Notes: generated by a model not told the origin, from the sequence alone. Positions 35,388 to 47,624 are shown, numbered from the stretch's first letter. The stretch is 64,000 nt of DNA from Neurospora tetraspora (GCF_033439725.1 NW_026944386.1:2790001-2854000), one strand, 5' to 3'. Made by a program: numbers and translations.

Positions 35388-36613
35388 CTAGAGATACCTC
35401 ACGTAGAAAAAGAGGAACACCACGGCGGCGAAGAAGGCAAGCCATACCCTCCACCCGACGTTGGTCTTTTGCGCCATGATGAGCATCCGGTTCATGGTGC
35501 CGCGGAGTCGGAGGCGGGTCTGGTCGAAGGATTCGTTCATTTTTTCGGCGAGGGCGGAGGAGTCTCGGATTTCGTCGCCGATTGCTATTGTCATCTGTTT
35601 GGAGGGGAGGGTGTGGTTAGTTGATGGCTGGCAAGTATGAAAGGAGAGTGGGAGAGCAGGACGTACATCCTTCAGAATCTTGACTTTACCCATTATCCCC
35701 TCCACCTGCTCATCGTTCTGGCTCTCAAGCTCGTTGAGGACTGCGTCGCTGTACTGGCCCCTCGAATTCGGCGTCGCAGGCCTAAACCCTCCCCTCTCCA
35801 CCCCCAGCGTCGACGAACTACCGTTATAACTCCCACTCCCGCCGCCGCCGCCGACACCACCCCCGTACCCATATCCGCCGCCGCCGCCATAGCGGGCTGG
35901 GCTGGCGTTGGCTGAGCGGCGCTCGGCGGCGCTGGAGCCGGAATAGCCCTTGAAGAGGTCGCTGCGCGGGTCGCGCTGGTGTAGGGAGGAATGCGCAAAT
36001 CTGGATTATAAGGGGAAAGAGAGAACTAGTTGTTAGAATGATGTTTTCTTATTTGTTCGAGGAAGGGGTTATGTGGTCTGTGGCACGGGGAGCGTGTTGG
36101 CTGGTGAAGTTGAGTGGGGGGGTGTGAGCGGTTGACCGGGCGGCATGGGGGATGGATCGAGTTGACAGTTTCGGTTTCGCTGTCATTCTCGCTCTCGTCG
36201 CCAGTGCTGTTGTGGTCGCGCAGCTGTCGCGATTGCTTCGCATCATGGTATTGTATTCGTATCGTATCCTATACGGCATGGTAGAAGGCGTGTTGGCGAA
36301 ACTTTGAAACCAGAGCGATGACGTAGTTGAGGCCGTCGCGCCGTGCCAGGGGGCATGTCGAGAGATGATAACTTGTCTAACCACCATGATATCGATGCTG
36401 CTGCCTTTTGTCCGCAGACATCCTCCGATGGTGATATCGTACACCTGTTCACCGGAACCGGGCAGCTCGATCGATCGCTTCGTGTGTGTCGGTCGTGGGG
36501 TCGGGTTGGTTGACGGGCCAAGTCGCATTCGAATTGGGAAAGGTGGCATCTGCGTGTGGTGTGGTGCAATGCAAGACGAACGTAAAAGAGAATCGCACTC
36601 ACCTGGAAGCCAT
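35388..36613 (-). CDS. bet1: BET1, Qc-SNARE of ER-Golgi vesicle fusion
   Basis: Exons 36613-36603 (11 nt: Met-Ala-Ser plus two bases), 36000-35667 and 35594-35388 give 183 aa. The first intron is 602 bp, long for this organism, but the join gives MASRFAHSSLHQRDPRSD with a typical BET1 beginning. A Gly/Tyr-rich linker is followed by a single SNARE motif at about residues 95-150 (LNELESQNDEQVEGIMGKV, then LKDMTIAIGDEIRDSSALAE) with the central-layer Gln of a Q-SNARE. A short NRMLIMAQKT stretch comes next, and the C-terminal tail anchor WRVWLAFFAAVVFLFFYV ends the protein. It forms SNARE complexes with Sed5, Bos1 and Sec22 on COPII vesicles. Most residual doubt concerns the 11-nt first exon. Confidence 0.88.
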
Positions 36614-37976
36614 ATCGAGAGTGAAATTCGGGTCGATCAGTCGTTAGGATGGTAGGAAGTTAAGAAAGTAGCTACTAGGTAAATATCAAGAAGATGAAAT
36701 GGCAAGTTCCATAGCGTCGGGCGGTGGGTGTGCGGGTGGTGAAGAAAGAAAATAAAGTTGGATGGACCCTTGGCCCAGTCGCCGGCAGATCCCCCTTTAA
36801 TTTTGTGGTTCCCCTGTCCGGTCTCCGCCCGAGCTTGTCAGGCCAGATGTTAGTGTGCCGTCGAGGTACATAACATCTGTCCGACTTAAATGGCTAAAAG
36901 GTACAAATATCGTTCGTGCCACATGGTGTTAACAAAGACGGCTTGAATGAACAGCTGGCCTGGTGTCACGTTTCTGAGAGAGCTCGACAGTCCTTTCCCC
37001 CAATGTATCTGGCCTTGATCATTTGCTTTCTTTTGAGGTTGGGGAGGCAATAGGTTCGGCGTTATGCAAAGTTTGTTACCTGACATTGGCCAATTAGGCA
37101 TTCAACGCCGTCTCCAGTTTTATTATACTTTTTTCTTCACCTTGTCGCGTCGGCGATGAATTGATTCACGTCAGATTGTGCGAGACGCGTGGATTTTAGT
37201 AGCAGCTTTTTGAAGCGAAACCAAGCCGAAGACGAGACTTTCAGAAACGTCGAAGCTTTAGAAGCTGAAATCATGCATTCGCGCAAATGTTGGCGTCTAG
37301 AGGGGCGCTAAACCAGGTACGCGGTGGATCAGGCCAAGATCGCGAACCTTGTTGGTGCGATGCTCCAGTTCCTGACGTCTGCTGACGTCTGCTGTGTACT
37401 CCAAGGACGGACAGAGCCGACTTCGAATGTCGATAGGGATGGCAATTGCCAAACACCCCGGAATATCTGTCTCTTACAAGCCGTAGCTATAACACCGTGT
37501 CTGCCTCGCCCTCGGCTGAGCTTGGTTACTGGCACTCCATCCTGTCAGGACAACTGCCCTCAACAGGGAATCATCCAGTCTCCACTCATGGGGGTTAGGT
37601 TAGTCAAGACAAGCGACCAGTGATACTTTTGAATTGGCTTGACAGAAGAGATCGCTCTACCTGATAAACGAAGCGACCACTCACTCCCTATCTATGGATT
37701 GCCATATTCTGATTTGTGAACTCCCAGAAGCATTGCAAAAAGAAAAACAGTCCATAAAGCCCCATAGCTGACATTCACGCACATAATAAGTTTCCCAACC
37801 AAGCTTCAATAGCAACCAGCCAAAAGGCCCTTACATCCCAAAGCTTGTGATCATCATAAGCAAACCCAACCAGCCACTGGCAGCGAAGCGCAAAGCCAAG
37901 GGGAAAACCAGGAAAAAAAGAAACAAGGATTTGTTGCGTTGTGAACCATCAAAGGATATCAGAAGATAGCCTCGGT
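36614..37976. other. Intergenic: bet1 upstream, chz1 3' region
   Basis: 1.36 kb. Small frames at 37271-37623 have no recognisable features; I see no gene. Confidence 0.5.
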
Positions 37977-38500
37977 CTACTCCTCCATCTCCTCATCCTC
38001 GGGCACAAACTCCTCGTCATCCTCCTCATCGTCCTCCTCGGCAGGCAGGTCCTGGGCAGCCTTGGCGTAGTCGATCTCCTTCTGGCGGGTGCGGGGACCA
38101 CTGATCACGTTGCTGGGGTCGATCTCCTCGAGGTTGTCCTCCTCTGGTTTTTTGTGTTAGTTACTGTAAGTAAGCTGCTGCTGCGCGATCATCACCCGTG
38201 ATTGTGCGTTGGATGATGGATTCAAAGGCAATTAACATACCAGCTTCGGGCTCCTGCAAACGGGATGGTTAGCACATGCAATGCGCAAGAAGGAACTCTG
38301 AGAAGCGCGGGCAATGCCCTTATGGCCAAACTCACCTCAGTCTCATCTTCGTCCTCATCATCCTCATCGTCCTCAGCCTCACCCATGGGGTGGTCCTCGG
38401 ACTCAGCGGGAGCCTTGCCCTTACCCTTGCTTTCAAAGGTGGTGTTGGCCTCGGCGGTGCCAGCGAGGGTGGCGTCGGTGGTGCCGTTCTCGGTAGACAT
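37977..38500 (-). CDS. chz-1: CHZ1, histone H2A.Z-H2B chaperone
   Basis: Exons 38500-38336, 38253-38241 (a 13-nt microexon) and 38143-37977 give 114 aa. The protein is highly acidic. A Ser/Thr/Ala start and a basic KGKGKAP stretch precede an Asp/Glu run. Next comes the CHZ motif region EEIDPSNVISGPRTRQKEID followed by YAKAAQDLP, and a second acidic tail EEFVPEDEEMEE. CHZ1 binds H2A.Z-H2B dimers and delivers them to the SWR1 remodeller in the nucleus. Length and three-part layout match fungal CHZ1 (about 100-150 aa). The microexon joins in frame (EPEA then E) with clean GT-AG borders (introns 82 and 97 bp). Confidence 0.85.
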
Positions 38501-39289
38501 TTTCGAGATGGGTTAAGTAGCAAGAAGGGTGGTTTTTGTTTCTGCTTGTCTGCGCGTAGGCGATAGTGGATGGATCCGATCAACAGATTCCAAAAATGGT
38601 GATTAGTTCTTGTTAATGAGGCTGAACGCGACCAAAAGTTTGGTTTGTCAAGAGAGAGTTTTGGCTTGTGAGGTGAAGTCAGGTGGGGTGAGAGAGTTCC
38701 AAGATGTGATGTTTGGGAGTTGGTGGTGACTTCCAAGTTGAAGTTGAGCTGATGGTCCGTTGAGAGAGCAACGAGACAGGCGCGCAATGACATGGGAGCA
38801 GCGAACAGCTTCCAAGTGCCCACTTTCCAATTACTTGCAGTAAAGAGGCGGGAAGCTAAGTAAGGACCCACTTGCCATTTGGTGGTGGAGCAGTCTTCAA
38901 ACAGCGCTAAACTATATCGGCAAGCCTCACCACTGGCGAGCAGCTGTCAATCACGACGCAAGGGTAGGGGCCGTGCAGCTGAAGCGGGGCCCCCTGCTTC
39001 GGTACGCAGCGTCCCCGTCCCACCTGCACTGACGCAAGGGGCAGAAGTCGCCAGCTGGAAGGTCTCTAGTGATGAGGAACGCGACTGAATTGGAAGTCTC
39101 CCTGTACTACAAACGAAATATTCACGCCGTGAGGTGAGTAAGGCAAGGGGGTCCCTCAAGACAGGAGCACTGCGATCAATACAACAGGCGCGAAACGGGC
39201 ATCCTCACCGAGAGATGAATGTGTAGCAAAGTTCTATACAAGAAGACTTGTTTGACCAGGGAAGGAAAACAATGTGAACAATCTATCGA
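38501..39289. other. Intergenic: chz1 promoter, EMC10-like 3' region
   Basis: About 790 bp; CT/GA-rich leader sequence adjoins chz1. I see no further gene. Confidence 0.5.
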
Positions 39290-39999
39290 TTACTTCCCAT
39301 CGCCTCCGCCTCCCAGGGAGAGGACCATAACAATGGCAATAACCCACCAGTACCTATAGCGCAGCAAACAGTCTCGTCAGCAATCATGGTCATCCTCTCA
39401 ATGGTACCAGAACTCGGGGGCGGGGAAAGGGGTTCAATATACTTCTGTAAAAGCGTCTTCTCCTGCGGCACCACCTGCTTGCCCTCCGGCGACAGCACAA
39501 CCGGCTTGTTCAGCTCTGGCTGCTTGCCCTGCGTTGTGCGCACCAGCACCGCCTGCGGTCCAAAGTCCCTTGTCTGTCCGGCATCGATCCTGATGCCTTT
39601 GAAGGCGACGCCCAGGACGTGCTGGTTGTCATAGCTCCCCTTCTGATTGCTCTCGTCCACCGACAGCACAAAGTGTGGCGCGTACCCCTTGCCAAAGTTT
39701 TCCGCCGATATGACTGATGTAGAGGACGCCCACTTCTTTTCCGCCTTATCGTACACGCCGATGCGTAGGAGCTCGTGGCCCTCCAAGTCGTCGAGGATCT
39801 CGGGCGCTTCGTAGGCAGACACCACCGGTGTTACCGCGCTGCTTGGGTCTTGTGCGGTGTCGTAGCTGACTTCGGCGAGGAAGGATGGCGCAGAGGAGGA
39901 GTTGACGGGCTGGATATAGATTGGGACGGTGACGACCTGAGCCGTTGCGGCCGTTGCGGCGACCAAGAGCGCCGAGGCAAGCGACGCGAGGAGCTTCAT
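39290..39999 (-). CDS. EMC10-like subunit of the ER membrane protein complex
   Basis: Exons 39999-39443 and 39353-39290 (89-bp intron) give 206 aa. The product starts with a signal peptide (LLASLASALLVAATAATAQ), followed by a lumenal beta-rich domain (VTVPIYIQPVNSSS, LLRIGVYDKAEKKW, and a GYAPHFVLSVDES strand). The splice then restores a short transmembrane helix KYWWVIAIVMVLSL ending in a Gly-rich tail GGGGDGK. Read without splicing, the frame loses this helix, which supports the intron. Signal peptide, lumenal domain, one C-terminal helix and the Gly-rich end are the layout of fungal EMC10, which helps insert tail-anchored and multipass proteins in the ER. The assignment is by architecture. 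Confidence 0.75.
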
Positions 40000-41053
40000 G
40001 GTGGATTGGGGATTGTCGGGATCGTGTCGACCGGGTGGCTGCTCTAGTCTTCCAAGATATCGCTTGCTGCTTGATGGCGACGCGGAAAAGTTGCTGCTGT
40101 CGGGCGATGAGAAGCGGACAAGTCATGAACAATGACGAAAATGGAGCTAGAGCTGGAGATGCCCGGGCCCGAGCTTGTGCTGTCACTGCTGGGTAGTAAA
40201 AGGTGGGTCCCGGTGTTAAGCCCGGCCTTGGCATTTTTTCCCGATTGATAGCCTGGTGGGGTCTCCATCCGCTCCAGGGCCGATCACCGGCGCCGGTTGA
40301 GACTTGAGAGGGCCTGACGTCCGGTCTACAGGATAGGTCTGGACTTTCGGTACGTCCGGAACCGACACCGATATCATTACTGCTCGAACCAATGTCATGA
40401 AATGGATTAATTAAATCAGGAGAGAGAGGCATCCTGAGTAGAAAAAAGAAATTCAGTTTCGCTTCAGTGGTATCTACGAAAAGTGCTATCCCTACAAAAG
40501 TGTCTGGGTAGAAAGAACAGCCCATTCATCTCCAGAGATACCGCTGTTTCGCCGCGGTGCTTCATCGGACAGCCCAATCATCTCAAATCTGTTATGCCGT
40601 AATGTTCCCTTTCCCATCCATTTGTTGTGACTTGGCGTGGTGTTTGTCTGGAACGGGAGCAGTACTCTTCCGGCTTGGGTCCTTTAGTTGCTTGTCTTCG
40701 ATAACCAAGATCACCTTCTTCCATTGTGTCCACGCCCCCAAATTTCCTGTTCGTCTCCAATCGATACCCCATCACTTGGTTTCCGTAGGCAGAGTGTCCT
40801 TGAAGAATTTCCGGCGATTCCATGATTACCTCATGGTCTTTTGCTTTTTTGGATAGATGCTTCCTTGTCGCTTTTGTCCAGATAAAGTCCCCTGTTGACT
40901 TTTCTCTATGAACTCCCCGTCGTTTTGATCCTCCATGCGCTCTATTTTTCATTCCCCACGTCCAGTTGATATACCCCAGCTCAGGATCGGACATGACCGG
41001 TCGATTTGAGCCGAAGAGCACCTTGGTTACGTGGCATGTCTATCCCTTTTTCT
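40000..41053. other. Intergenic: EMC10-like upstream, PREG-type 3' region
   Basis: A 147-codon minus-strand frame at 40578-41021 has no domain I recognise and sits directly after the cyclin gene's stop; it is more likely 3' UTR. No other gene is supported. Confidence 0.5.
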
Positions 41054-42549
41054 TCAACTCATCTCCTCTTCTCCTTCTCCTTCTTCGCCGTCTATATCGT
41101 CGTCGTCGTCGCCTATCGCATCGCTTTCATCTAGTTCTTCGTCTTCGTCTTCGTCATCTGCTTCTTCTGGTTCTGGAGATTCCAGCATGTATCCTGGGCA
41201 TCTAGCCACGAGTCCACCATAATATGCGACAAGAACGTCGGGGTCGGGTACAATCTTCCAGTCAACGCGATGAAGGAATTCCAGCTCAAGCATATTGAGT
41301 TCGGCGACTCTGACACCCCCGACCCTCGCATATAGTGTATTGGTTAAGAAGGAGTCAGAGAGCCCCTTGGCGGCAACAGTAGCGGCTGTTATCAAAAATC
41401 GATGAACGGTAAGTGTGTTGATGGTGAAGTCCGAGTATAGCGCGCAAAGCCGGTCGATATAATAAACCATAGAAAGAAGTATTGGTGGTGGCAGATAGGC
41501 ATGTTTTGCGAGTCGGTGAAGATAATCCAAAACTGATATTCCAGGGGCCGTTCTGTAAAATTCCCTGTCAGCAGCTTGTCCTTTCGTCCGCATCATGATC
41601 AGATCCAGGCCGTTTGGGGAATGAAGGCTGCCTACCGGGAGTGAAACCTCGTAAGGTTATGACGCTGCCCAGCTTTCTGAGCCTGCTCGTCGTTAAGTTC
41701 AATAAGCTCGCCCAGCATATGCGCAATGAGCACAACCAGGTCTTCGACTGGACAGTGCTCATATCGCCGGGGCACGATTTTGGGCGCTAACCTCGCACGC
41801 TTAGGGGAGTGCGGACCGCTTTGCCCGGCGCTCGCCGCTTCAACTTGGCTGTGGGTGACGTCGCCTTGCGAGTTCCTCCTCTTCATCACGGGGGTACCTG
41901 TCTGAGGAGTTTGCGACACCGGATGCGGTTGGGGCGCCGCTGAGGAGACCGGAGGAGTCGGGGGCACTGCCACGGCCACCGTCGGGCCATGCGGAATGGG
42001 AGCAGCGGCAGCTGCTGATGTGGAGGCCGAGGCCGAGGCCTGCTCCTCGTGGGAAGCCATGGGCTCGACGGAGGTAGGTATATGTGGGGGCTGGGACTCG
42101 ACTGGGTCTCGGGCGACGGCTTGGTTGTTCGAGGATGCAGGGGCTCGACTAGAGAGCAGGGCACCGGTCGTGTAATCCATCGGCTCCATGGGCGAGTACT
42201 GGGTCGCTACATCGACGCCTGCCCAGCGCCGAGGCCGGGACGAGGGAGGGGAGCCGGGGCTGGGGCTGGAGGCTGCGGGGGAGGAGGCTACCGGTACTGG
42301 GGCGTGTCGTGACTGGATTGGAACGGAAAGAGAGGTGGACGAAGTGGCGGGGGCGGTTGTGGATTGCCGGCGAGAGGATGGGGCCGGGATCCGGGAAGCT
42401 GCTTCTCGTGGTGAAGGGGTAGGAGCATAGTGGAAGCGACCATGGGGAGCACCGCGACTCGGTCTCGGAGAGGTTGCGGCTGCGGTCACGGTCACGGTTG
42501 TCGTGGGGGAGGTTGCGGCTGCGGAAACGGGAGACCGAGTTACAATCAT
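41054..42549 (-). CDS. preg: PREG/Pho80-type cyclin, negative regulator of phosphate acquisition
   Basis: Exons 42549-41636 and 41552-41054 (83-bp intron) give 470 aa, close to the length I recall for Neurospora PREG. The N-terminal 260 residues are Pro/Ser/Ala-rich and disordered. The Pho80-type cyclin fold spans about residues 275-420: YEHCPVEDLVVLIAHML, LTRFHSR then TAPGISVLDYLHRLAKHA across the splice, LLSMVYYIDRLCALY, TVHRFLITAATVAAKGLSD and LNMLELEFLHRVDWKI. A very acidic tail ends the protein. Pho80/PREG pairs with the Pho85/PGOV kinase to phosphorylate and exclude NUC-1/Pho4 when phosphate is ample. I chose the ATG at 42549 (MIVTRSPVS) because the in-frame upstream sequence to 43029 looks like untranslated leader; an upstream start is possible. 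Confidence 0.85.
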
Positions 42550-44347
42550 CCCGGCCTCGTCCGCCTCGCAGGGCGAAGCAGCAAGGCAGGAGTCCCGGCG
42601 TGGGCCCGAGCCGATGGCACGGTCGCTAACAGTGGGGCATTGAACAGGGTTGTGTTGTCGATGAGCTTTTTCTCCGTCCACACAATCCCACACGAGGGCT
42701 GGTTCTGGACCGTCTTTTGCCCAGAAGGTGACTAGTATGAGGGTGAGGTTTGAGCGCAATTGTTTACCAGCGTTGTCGGAACTCAGTGTTATTCCAGGAG
42801 CAAAAGGGGTCGATCTGACTTTAGAAGGCAAGAAATGTGGCCGAGGATCGGTCGATAGTTGGAAGATGACCAGATGGTGTTTGGGGGGGAGACAATGAGA
42901 GTTTGGATATGGGTGTCGAAGAGAGAAAAGGTCGGTGGAGACCGTGTGGCAGTACTGTTTGTTAGTACTATGTTGACTCTTGAGAGTTCGAAACACAGAA
43001 CACGACGAGAGAGGCCAGATCACGTCCACTTGAGGTTCATATACTCCTGTTTTCTAGCTAGAGAACGGCACGGAGGTACATGAAAGATTACGTACGGGGC
43101 AGTGGTTGGTTAGTCCTCATGCGTCTGGGAGGATTGGGAGACATCTCACACCATATAAAAACCTCGAGCCAAAACCAAAACCGAAAATGAGTACAGCTGG
43201 CGATATCAACAACAGAACATGTACTAACCGAGGACATCAAACTTGTGTACCATCGAGTAAAGATATTATGTAGGTAGCGCCAAAGACCACTGTTTGAGGA
43301 GTTATGAGGACAGTACCTCAGGTACCTAGAGTTAGTGACACAAATATCATCAAAGTTTAGGTACCTACGACTTGTCACATGGATGACAACATCGGTATCG
43401 CCTCTGAGGGGTACACATATTGGATATAGTAAGTTGGATAGCTAGGTAACAGCTTCTTGTCTCCATGAATAAGTAGCCAGTTCAGTAAAAAAAGGAAAGG
43501 TAAGAGAGCTCAAAGCAACTCCAGTCTTGTAGACGTATATACACTATAGACATCGTATGTATGATAGATGCCATGTTAGCGCACCCAAGCGCTACAGCTA
43601 CCCGGTGAGTTCCTGTGCATAGCACGTCAACCCGAGAAAGAGGAAGGAACCGCCCCGCAGCAGCCCCGGGCCAATCCATCCGTAGCCGTCGTTCCCCGCC
43701 ACCGTCATTGGCCGTTCACACTCAGCGTTGGACCTTCCGTCTCGTCATGACATTCAATGTTGGACCTCCAACAATAATTCATCGCCGTACCGCTCTTTCG
43801 CCAACAGTGCCAACACCAACACCAACACCAACACCAACACCAACACCAACACCAACACGCCTGTTCCATTCATTCCTTTCTTCCTTCCCGTATCGACGCA
43901 CGAGCTAGTATAAGATAGAGAGCGGCGACCGCCCAAGCGACCTTTCTTCTTCGCGGAGTCTGACACATCTCTCATCGAACGTATCCACCTTTCCATCACG
44001 TCAATCGGCCGTCCGTGCAACTCCCCCGGCGCAACTCAGGTTGAGCCATAGCAATATCGGCGACTTTACCAAATAGCTTCACGTACCTATCTTTACCAAT
44101 ACAGAAGCCAAAATTCGGTCTGGTTCGCGGCACAATCGGCTCTGATACGCATAGCTTCAGGTCAACCACTCCGAGGTCGTTACACCGCGGTCTACAGCTT
44201 CCGACCCAGTTTCCTCCGTGGACAAGAACGAATCCACAGCTTCGCTGGCAACACATGGCCGAACAGGGAGCGCATTGATGACCGACACGACCGATCGAAC
44301 CACAAGTTATTACTAGCATCCACACAACATTGATATAGTGCCCAAAG
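42550..44347. promoter_or_regulatory. Shared divergent upstream region of preg-type cyclin and GID5-type gene
   Basis: 1.8 kb between two divergently oriented start codons. It contains the likely cyclin leader (to about 43029), several GGTACCT-type motifs near 43315-43370, and the CAACAC hexamer repeat at 43811. No gene is supported. Confidence 0.5.
43811..43858 (+). repeat. (CAACAC)8 microsatellite
   Basis: Eight uninterrupted copies of the hexamer CAACAC in non-coding sequence. Confidence 0.95.
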
Positions 44348-47300
44348 ATGGCGCATAGTCAGAGTCCCCCGGCTTTGTTGTGGCAGATTCAGAATGCTAG
44401 GAACCATGCCGAGCAGATTGAACTCCTCCGCCAACTCAAGGATGAGGTCATCGGCGATGTCCGGGGCAAGGAGAAGTGGGTGAACCACGGAATACTGCAG
44501 TCGCTCGTCCATCTGCTTCAACAAAAACCCACAGCGCAGTCGCCCTCTGGTCTGGGAAGTAAGGAGGCTTATGCGCCCATCAGCCAGACTACGGACTTGC
44601 CAGATGATGATCGTGTGCGGCTATTGGCTTTGCAGCTCATCGCTAGTTTTGCCAAAGGTACGTACGCTATGTCTCCTTGAACCCACTGGATATTGCAAAG
44701 AGTCAGAACCCTAACCGACATAATTGTTGCAGGTGGTCCTTCGTTTCTTGCACCTTTGAATGCCGTTGGAGTCGTTCCTGTTATTTTGACATATATCTGC
44801 CCGCGCAAGAACCCCGCACAGCTTGTCTTGACGTCTCTGCGTGCCCTGAGCGACATGACAGAGGCTGCCAGTCTCTCGTCGAGAACAAGTACAGAGGATA
44901 CGGCTGCACTGGCAAAAGCTCTGTTTGTATCTCGCTACATCGATTCCTTGTGCGCCATCCTCGATGCAGAGTCTACCTCTAGCATAGTACAAGAGCAAAA
45001 ATGCTTGGTTGCGAGTCTGATAAGTCGGTTGTGCAAGGAACCGCGGTACCAAGATATGCTTGCCGACGCCGGGGTCCTGGATGCCCTGGCCACCCTGCTT
45101 GCCAGCTTCGTGGTCGCGCGAGGAGAGGTCCTGCCGTTTACCCTGGACACGCTGGAGAGGGAGGGCTTGGATGCCGTGATACCACAACCTGCTCCTCGAG
45201 GACTAAGTCTGGCCCTTATCTTGGAAGCGATATCTGTTATGATAGCAGACTCTCGTTTCCGAACGGGTCTGCTGCTTTGTTCACCGGCGATCATGGCAGT
45301 ACTAATCAGTAGTGAGATCGGCGAAAGAAAGTCTCAAATCTATCGTACATGGGAAATGCTTAAGAAAGGCGGCCTTACTTACGGTCGGCCAGTCGATCGC
45401 TCTGCCATCGACTACCTACTTCCAGCTGTTCCAGTTACGACGCCGCGATTCCTCTTGTCCCAACATCCCCCATCATTCCCATCTACGGGGGGGTCATTGG
45501 AGACGCCTGCAAAACATACAACGAGGTTTATGACAAAGGATCGGGAATGGCTTGTTGGTAGTGGCGATACCGATGAACCAGAGAGCCCGCTAATACCGTG
45601 GCTGATCCACCTTATGCGATCTAGTACTAGCGATCATGAGAAGGTCATGGCTGCATCCGTACTTGCATCGCTATTCAAGGGTGGCTTCACGAGCCCAGAC
45701 CGAGAATTTTCCCTCAGCGTCCTTGTCGTTCCGGTTCTTTGCCATATACTGAAGGACTACGAAAAAGAGAGTGGCAAGAGCCTAGATGCCACCTTTGTCG
45801 ATTCGGAGACCGCTACGGCATGGGCTATCTTGGAGCGGACACCAGCCGTCTTAGCCCGGCTTATTGCAGACAGCGTGTTCCTGCAGCAAATTACTCGTGA
45901 TAGCGGAGCCCTGAAGCTGGCGTGCAAGTTGTTGAAGGATTCATATGAGCCCTCGGCAACCCAATCACCCCCTAGGCCTTGGACGCCGAACCCTGAAGAG
46001 AGACGGGATTTTGGAGAGGATGGATTTTCGGCATGCCAGCTTGGGCCACCGGGTCAAGTTCCAGCGTGTGCGCACAAGATCAGGATGAGAGAGAGCTCAC
46101 TTAAACTCATAACATCCCTGGCCACGTTCAAGGAAGAGTTCAGAAAAGAAATAGTTGAGCAAGACATACTACCAAGTGTCGCAGAGTCACTCTCCGAAAC
46201 GCCACAGAAACCGACACCGCCCAAGGAGAAGCCAAAAATGGAGGAGGATGGTGCCGTTCCGATACATCCCGCGGGTCATTCTCCCTATGGTCATAACCCA
46301 ACGTCTGTATTAATCGCGGCATGCCACGCTGTAAGGACACTAGCACGATCGGTCAGCAATCTTCGAACAGCCCTGGACGACAACTGCGTGGCTATGCCCA
46401 TTTTCAAGCTCTTGAAACACGTGGATATCGATGTCAAGATTGCAGCCTGTAGCGTGATCTGTAATCTGCTGATCGAGAGCAGCCCTATGCGTGATGTAAG
46501 TGGATATATATTTTTTTGCTGGTCTCGACAGTCTACTGACAACAAGTTAGCCTCTGATCAAAGCTGGAGTCATCGGCGTGCTCTGTCAATACGCCAAATC
46601 TGATAATTCGGGACTGAGGCTCAATGCCCTGTGGGCACTCAAGCATCTCGTTCACATGACGGACAGGGATACCAAGAAACAGTGCCTGGAAGAACTCGGG
46701 CCGGGGTGGCTTATTCAGTTAATATGTGACGATACGGAAGACGAAGCACTACATGCCCGGGTTATGGGTGAACGTCGACATTTGACAGACGCGGATGAAG
46801 ATGAAGTGATGGATACAGATGACGGTTACGCCGAAGCAACTGACGACATATGGCAGTGGCAAGCCATACACCGGAAGGGACCTGGCTTCGATTCGACGCG
46901 CATGCGTGTTGCCGACGGCATGCTCAGGGCATTACGCGAAAGGGAATTTGATGAAGTTCGAAAGGCGCGTGAAGCCGATCTCGCGATCCAGGAACAAGGT
47001 CTCGACTTTATTCGCAATCTCATCTCCATCCCTAATCAACCGGCCCAGGCGGAAATGGTTGACTACGTCTTCAGCGAGCTAGGCCAAGACCGCCTCTTCG
47101 ATATATTGGCGTCCAAGCTTCGCGTCAAGGTTCTCCGTCCGTTTGCCAGGCGCCAGTCTTCCAGCTCGGGGACGCCTGGTGGCGGAGCAGGGTCGGGAGC
47201 ATCAGGCCGCAATGTCAGCATTGACTCGCGTGTGCTGTACCCGCAATCCAAGATCATCGTGGCGGTCATCTACTTTTTGACACACATCGCGGCGGGAGTT

Positions 47301-47624
47301 CCTCGACACAGACAACTCGTGATCGCCCAAACGGAGCTGCTCAAGCTGTTGGCGGGGCATTTTAATGATAAGGACGTGGACGTGCGGCGGTCGTTGTGTC
47401 ATCTACTCAAAAATCTGGTATGGTGCGATGGTGCGGAGGACAGGCTGGGCAGGGATATGCGGGTGTTCGAACTTGAGAAGCTGGGGTTCCTGCAAAAGCT
47501 CGAAGGCCTGGAGCGGAATGATGCTGAGCTGGATGTCAGGGAGCGTGCCAAGGAGGCGGCTTCTAGTATCAAGGGGGAAGCGGGTGATGGACCCCAAGTC
47601 CCACATGGCCGGGTAGACTACTAG
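44348..47624 (+). CDS. GID5/Vid28 (ARMC8-like) armadillo subunit of the GID/CTLH ubiquitin ligase
   Basis: Exons 44348-44657, 44733-46495 and 46551-47624 (introns 75 and 55 bp) give 1048 aa. The sequence is built of alpha-helical armadillo-type repeats throughout, for example LLRQLKDEVIGDVRGKEKW, ACSVICNLLIESSPMRD and NSGLRLNALWALKHLVHM. A C-terminal block reads FIRNLIS, VFSELGQDRLFDILASKL, VIYFLTHIAAGVPRHRQLV and VRRSLCHLLKNLVW, the part most like Vid28/ARMC8. Insertions rich in Pro/Lys/Glu (about residue 620) and Asp/Glu (about residue 770) break the repeats. In yeast Gid5 bridges the substrate receptor Gid4 to the Gid2/Gid9 catalytic core that ubiquitinates gluconeogenic enzymes after glucose return. 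The splice sites have clear CTGAC/CTAAC branch motifs. Confidence 0.8.

Noticed and set aside
40578-41021. 147-codon minus-strand frame after the Pho80-type cyclin
   Set aside because: It begins 33 bp past the cyclin stop on the same strand, shows no recognisable motif and is most likely 3' UTR.
43809-43860. Regular repeats considered as a CRISPR array
   Set aside because: Simple hexamer microsatellite without spacers in a eukaryotic genome.
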